Shown here: positions 57,230-64,000 of the stretch, one piece after another | How the letters are laid out: every line of letters starts with the position of its first letter | Position numbering within the stretch: position 1 is the stretch's first letter | Origin: Symsagittifera roscoffensis | Lineage: Eukaryota; Xenacoelomorpha; Acoela; Convolutidae | Length of the DNA stretch: 64,000 nucleotides | Assembly (NCBI RefSeq): GCF_963678635.1 | Contig: NC_087065.1 | Location: 3,648,534-3,712,533 of the forward strand | Reading direction: 5' to 3' | Program-made: the position numbers and the translations under genes | The notes under the pieces: generated by a model | What the model was told of the DNA's origin: nothing | The model's input: the letters and a program-made list of their open reading frames with translations, nothing else | The model's database searches: none

Positions 57230-57605
57230 CGGCTCTAATCCACATCCCCTCCCCTCCCCCGCCCCCCGCATTTGAATTTCAGTTTTGAAAAAATCATTAT
57301 AACGTTTGTCATAATGAAACGAAAATTGGCATGATGAGCAAGTTATAATTGTGAACAGAATTGTTTTTCTTAGTTTACATCGTAACATTGCGCGTGTGGC
57401 TCTTTTCCATCTTTTCAAAATACCGAGTTTTATGTTTGTTTTACGTGTTATTACGGCTAATTGCGTGATGGTACGCTGTAAAGTATGAAGAAAAAATCTG
57501 TTCACAGTTGTCGGTTTGTTCACCACCCCAACTTTCATTGCATTGTGACAACGTTAAAAAAGCTTTTCAAAATTGAATTTGAAAGGGGGGAATTGGAACA
57601 GAGCG
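57230..57605. mobile_element. Two further family G copies, adjoining
   Basis: 57411-57603 matches 56608-56811 in the opposite orientation (CTCTTTTCC..., TACGCTGTAAAGTATG, TGTTCACAGTTGTCG, end GGGGGGAATTGGAACAGAG). The segment about 57230-57410 matches in the same orientation as the first copy but has lost its left end (TTGTGAACAGAATTG, ACATCGTAACATTGCG). Further isolated GGAAAAGAG ends occur at 57670 and 57790. Confidence 0.6.
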
Positions 57606-58225
57606 GCGCGTTTAGCCATAATAGCTCGCAAAACAACTATTAAAAAGAAAGTTTGAAAGATGGGGAAAATGGAAAAGAGCTTTAATTTTCATTAAAAAAA
57701 TTGTGGGAAACCACTAGGGTTATTCTAAACTCGAATAAAAATGACAGACTGGCAGAATTTCATTATCTGAGCTTGAAAAGTAGGGGCAAGTGGAAAAGAG
57801 TCTTCGGTTGCTCGTATTTTTCAGTCATTTCTGATATTTTCCTTCTTTATTGAAAACATTTACCTGTGTTGAGGTAGTTGTATTTGTAGCCATTTTGGAA
57901 TATACGTGAAAATAATACGATAAATTTAAGCAGAAGAAGCTAAAATTTATAAATAAATTACATAAACTAAAAATATGTATTCAAAGCTAATTAATTTTGC
58001 TGAAACTATATAATTATTGGAGAAAATTTGAAATAAAAAAGACTCAAAAGAACATCACGTGCAATTTTATTGTGAACTGAAAAGCATGAGGGTGAATCAA
58101 CAGTTTAGTTTTCGACAATCTGTGAATTTAGAAATTTTTTGGCTTTTTTCTCAATTTTTTCCCCACCTTGCACGGAAATCGATTTTGTGTTGTAACGAGT
58201 AGTTTTATAAGGTTAAAAAGGAACA

Positions 58226-58840
58226 TCAAAAGCTCTTTTTCCTCCACCTGCAAAAATTTTAGAGTAATTTTCTGTTCACATTGTCGGATTATTATGAAGT
58301 TACTATTATTATGATTACTAATTAGGCCATGGCAAACATATTTGGTTTTCATACTCAGCCTTGTAAAACCCCTCGTTACACAATGAAATCGATGCTAATG
58401 TGAGGTGGGGGGATAGGAAAAAGAGCCGCTTAATTAGTACGTTTGTCAATTTTCATAACAATTGAATAATAGGAACAATAGTGTAACTTTCAGGAGGGGA
58501 AAAAAGAGAGCCAAATTTTGATGCTGTAGCTTCTGCATTCTAGGCCCTTCTCTGTTTCCCCACCGCAAGCCAATTTCTGGGTTTCTAATTTTTTTGACAT
58601 GAAAATTAGCATCGGGCTGCAAAACGCGAAAAAAGAAACGTCAGGTTCTTTTTCCTCCACCCCCCCCCCCCCGCTAGTGAAATTTTGTTCACTCTATCCC
58701 ATTGTTACAAGAATTGGCATGCGAACTAACTAGGTTTTGACAAACACATTTGCTCTTCATCTTTAAATTTGTAAAACCCTTCGTTACACCATAGAATTGA
58801 TGTTTAAATGAGGAGGGTGGGGGGGGGGGGGGGTGGTTTG
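58226..58840. mobile_element. Two copies of TIR element family H (CTTTTTCCTCCACC ends)
   Basis: Copies at about 58226-58436 and 58642-58840 begin TTTTTCCTCCACC and end in GAGG-GGTGGGG-type sequence, with shared inner blocks (TGTTCAC, GGCATG/GGCAA, CATATTTG/CACATTTG, TTGTAAAACCC-TCGTTACAC). Family G and H inner strings (GTTCACA, ATTGGCATG) are loosely alike, so they may be related. Confidence 0.55.
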
Positions 58841-60249
58841 GGAGAACTAAACGTAAAATCAAGGGTAACACTGTAATTTTGCTGTTTTTGTACAGAGTTT
58901 GAAATCAAGTGGGGAAATAGCTGCGCCTCTTTTTGTCAAAAAACTTTTCAAGCCGAGAAAAAGTCGTTTAACTGCCCATCTTTCATAAGCAAAAAATTTG
59001 ACAGTGTGAAGTGGTTCTCTTTCCACACTTTCGCGACACTTTCCTGTTTTCATTGCACCGCAAAATTTCAAAGGTAGTTTTTGGCTTGAAAGACTAATCA
59101 AGTATCAAAAACACTAAAGAAAGGTCAATTTTCTTCAGTTTTTTTTGAATCTTAGCATCACGCCTTCATAAAACAAAGCTACCTACTTACTATCAAAAGT
59201 TTATATAAAAAACTAAAAAAAAAACAGTTAGCATCAACTTCAGTTGAAATAACTTCCGTTTATTTCTACAAACTAACAAGAATTAGAATATTCATACCCA
59301 TTAGTTATCACAAATTGACCAAATTAAAAATTTTCCTGAGCCCTTTTTTTACAATAAAAATAATCTCAGATAGGAATCACTTTTTTGCTCCGTTTATTAA
59401 AGTTTCTGAGAGACAAAAAACCGTCCTCAGAACCTCAGTTACAAAAACAGTGAAATGACTGTACGTGTGAAATCACAAACTTCCATACTCTCACATAATT
59501 ATATAGAACAGTTTTTCCCATTGGAAAATTGGTTGACTAGCAAATGTTTCGCTGAACCAAAACAAAGAATTTTCTAACATAATAGTACCCGTTGGTAGAG
59601 GGGAAAAACTCTCACATAAAAAGTCTCACTCGGAAAAATCGAATAAGTGCAGCAGATAGTGTTTCATAGTTGACTCTAAATTATTAGTGTGAAATTAATT
59701 GTTTTTGTATAGCGATAGAAAATAAAAATGTAGAGTCAAAAACTTTACTATTCGATAATCTGGCCTGTTTTTCTAAACACTTTAAAGCATCTCTGCCAAA
59801 GAAAAACAAAAAACTTTAATATTTAGATTTGCACAAAAAATCGTAGTCAAAATTGTTTAAATTGTTCAAAAAATCACTTGGCTTTCGCAATAGACAGGAA
59901 TCACAAATCAGAGTTAAAAATTACTTGAGATTTGACATTTATAGTAATTGAATCTCTGCAAAAGCATATGAGCTTTTTAAGACAGTTTCAAGAAATCACA
60001 GGCGCTTAATTTTAATGCCTATTTAATATAACTTTGGAAAATTTGTAAGAAAGTGAATGTATAGTCAATTTGAGTGCAAAATGAACGGGCGAAGGGTATG
60101 CCATCAACAATAGCTAAACATTATTTGATTGGCCGCCTGCTCTTGTAAACTTACACTATTCAAAAAACAATAACTGATAAAAAAAAGGAGCTAAGCAAAC
60201 AGTAGCATTTTGTAAAAAAAAAACTAAAAGTTGATTTTTTTTTATTTAT

Positions 60250-60368
60250 TTTTGCCGGTGAGTCAAGTTAATCCAGCTGGTGATTGAAGTTTATTTTTGC
60301 CGGTGAGTCAAGTTAATCCAGCTGGTGATTGAAGTTTATTTTTGCCGGTAAGTGAAGATAATCCAGCA
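60250..60368 (+). repeat. Tandem repeat, 45-bp unit, ~2.6 copies
   Basis: Unit TTTGCCGGTGAGTCAAGTTA followed by ATCCAGCTGGTGATTGAAGTTTATT; the first two units are identical and the third is diverged and cut short. It lies about 260 bp upstream of the cathepsin start codon, so it is in the likely promoter or 5' UTR. Confidence 0.85.
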
Positions 60369-60624
60369 GTATAACGATAAGGTCACAAAGAATTCTCAGC
60401 CTTGATTGCTGATAACAAAAACAAAAGCTATTCTGGGTTCAATCGTGTGAAATGCTACTAAAATCCAAGAACAGTTACCATCTGAAATTGTCTGGGAATT
60501 TGACTAACCGTCAACCTTTTCTCATAAGTTTGTTTTCATTTTTGTATCATGATGATTAATTTTTAAGCCATTAATTTAATTGGCAAAACCACCAACAGTT
60601 GCTTGAATTCTATCTAAATTTTTC

Positions 60625-63875
<3,251 letters not shown>

Positions 63876-64000
63876 TGATAACTAAAAAATATTTATTATT
63901 CATATCAATCAGAGCAGATTCAAAAATTCAGTAATATTCACAGTTTTTCTTCGTAGCGTAAAATGACAATCCTGGTTGAGATGTTCTACTGAAATTGTTT

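Larger units (their letters stand above)
55300..60624. other. Intergenic region between divergent genes
   Basis: About 5.3 kb between the start codons of the FN3 gene (minus) and the cathepsin gene (plus). It must contain both promoters and any untranslated first exons, but no convincing TATA box or initiator could be chosen in such AT-rich sequence. Left third is unique AT-rich sequence; 56600-58860 is a cluster of small TIR elements; 60250-60368 is a tandem repeat. Confidence 0.5.

Overview
Eukaryotic, almost certainly metazoan, AT-rich nuclear DNA: split genes with introns from about 80 bp to nearly 18 kb, a BEL/Pao retrotransposon, many small non-autonomous DNA elements and an assembly gap (200 N, 32468-32667). 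Most GT-AG introns are ordinary, but four of about 44 introns reconstructed by reading frame need non-GT donors (GA-AG and GG-AG in a cathepsin gene, GC-AG twice in a fibronectin-type-III gene). Abundant GA/GG/GC donors are known from larvacean tunicates (Oikopleura and relatives) and from the copepod Eurytemora; either source would fit and the window does not decide between them.

Layout. (1) 1-4871 (+): an open BEL/Pao gag-pol reading frame entering from the left edge, followed by a tRNA-like fragment and probable LTR-type sequence. (2) 55299 down to 6409 (-): one very large gene, or two adjacent ones, reconstructed here as 39 exons whose phases agree at every junction (5829 nt, 1942 aa). 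It encodes a protein without signal peptide: a novel N-terminal region, four fibronectin III domains, an acidic linker, a stretch with five basophilic-kinase-like R/K-R-x-S sites spread over separate (some tiny) exons, a further FN3 domain split by a ~93-residue insertion, and a low-complexity tail with a duplicated two-exon cassette. I do not recognise the family. (3) 28634-30792 (+): a three-exon gene for a 117-aa secreted protein nested on the opposite strand in the 17.7-kb intron between exons 16 and 17; its first intron is filled by two head-to-tail copies of a hairpin-ended repeat. (4) 60625-63875 (+): a complete five-exon cathepsin-L-like cysteine protease (354 aa) with all catalytic residues. 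The genes look functionally unrelated.

The large introns and the 5.3-kb intergenic space (55300-60624) are built from repeats: a hAT-like MITE of ~440 bp with 8-bp target duplications, a ~520-bp family with terminal hairpins, several TIR elements, palindromic and tandem arrays, a 2-kb TATG-rich tract with an internal ~0.6-kb duplication, and fossil coding sequence (a decayed retroelement gag at ~25250-26700 and an unidentified 167-codon decayed ORF at 23026-23526). All exon calls come from manual frame and splice-site reading; no searches were run.
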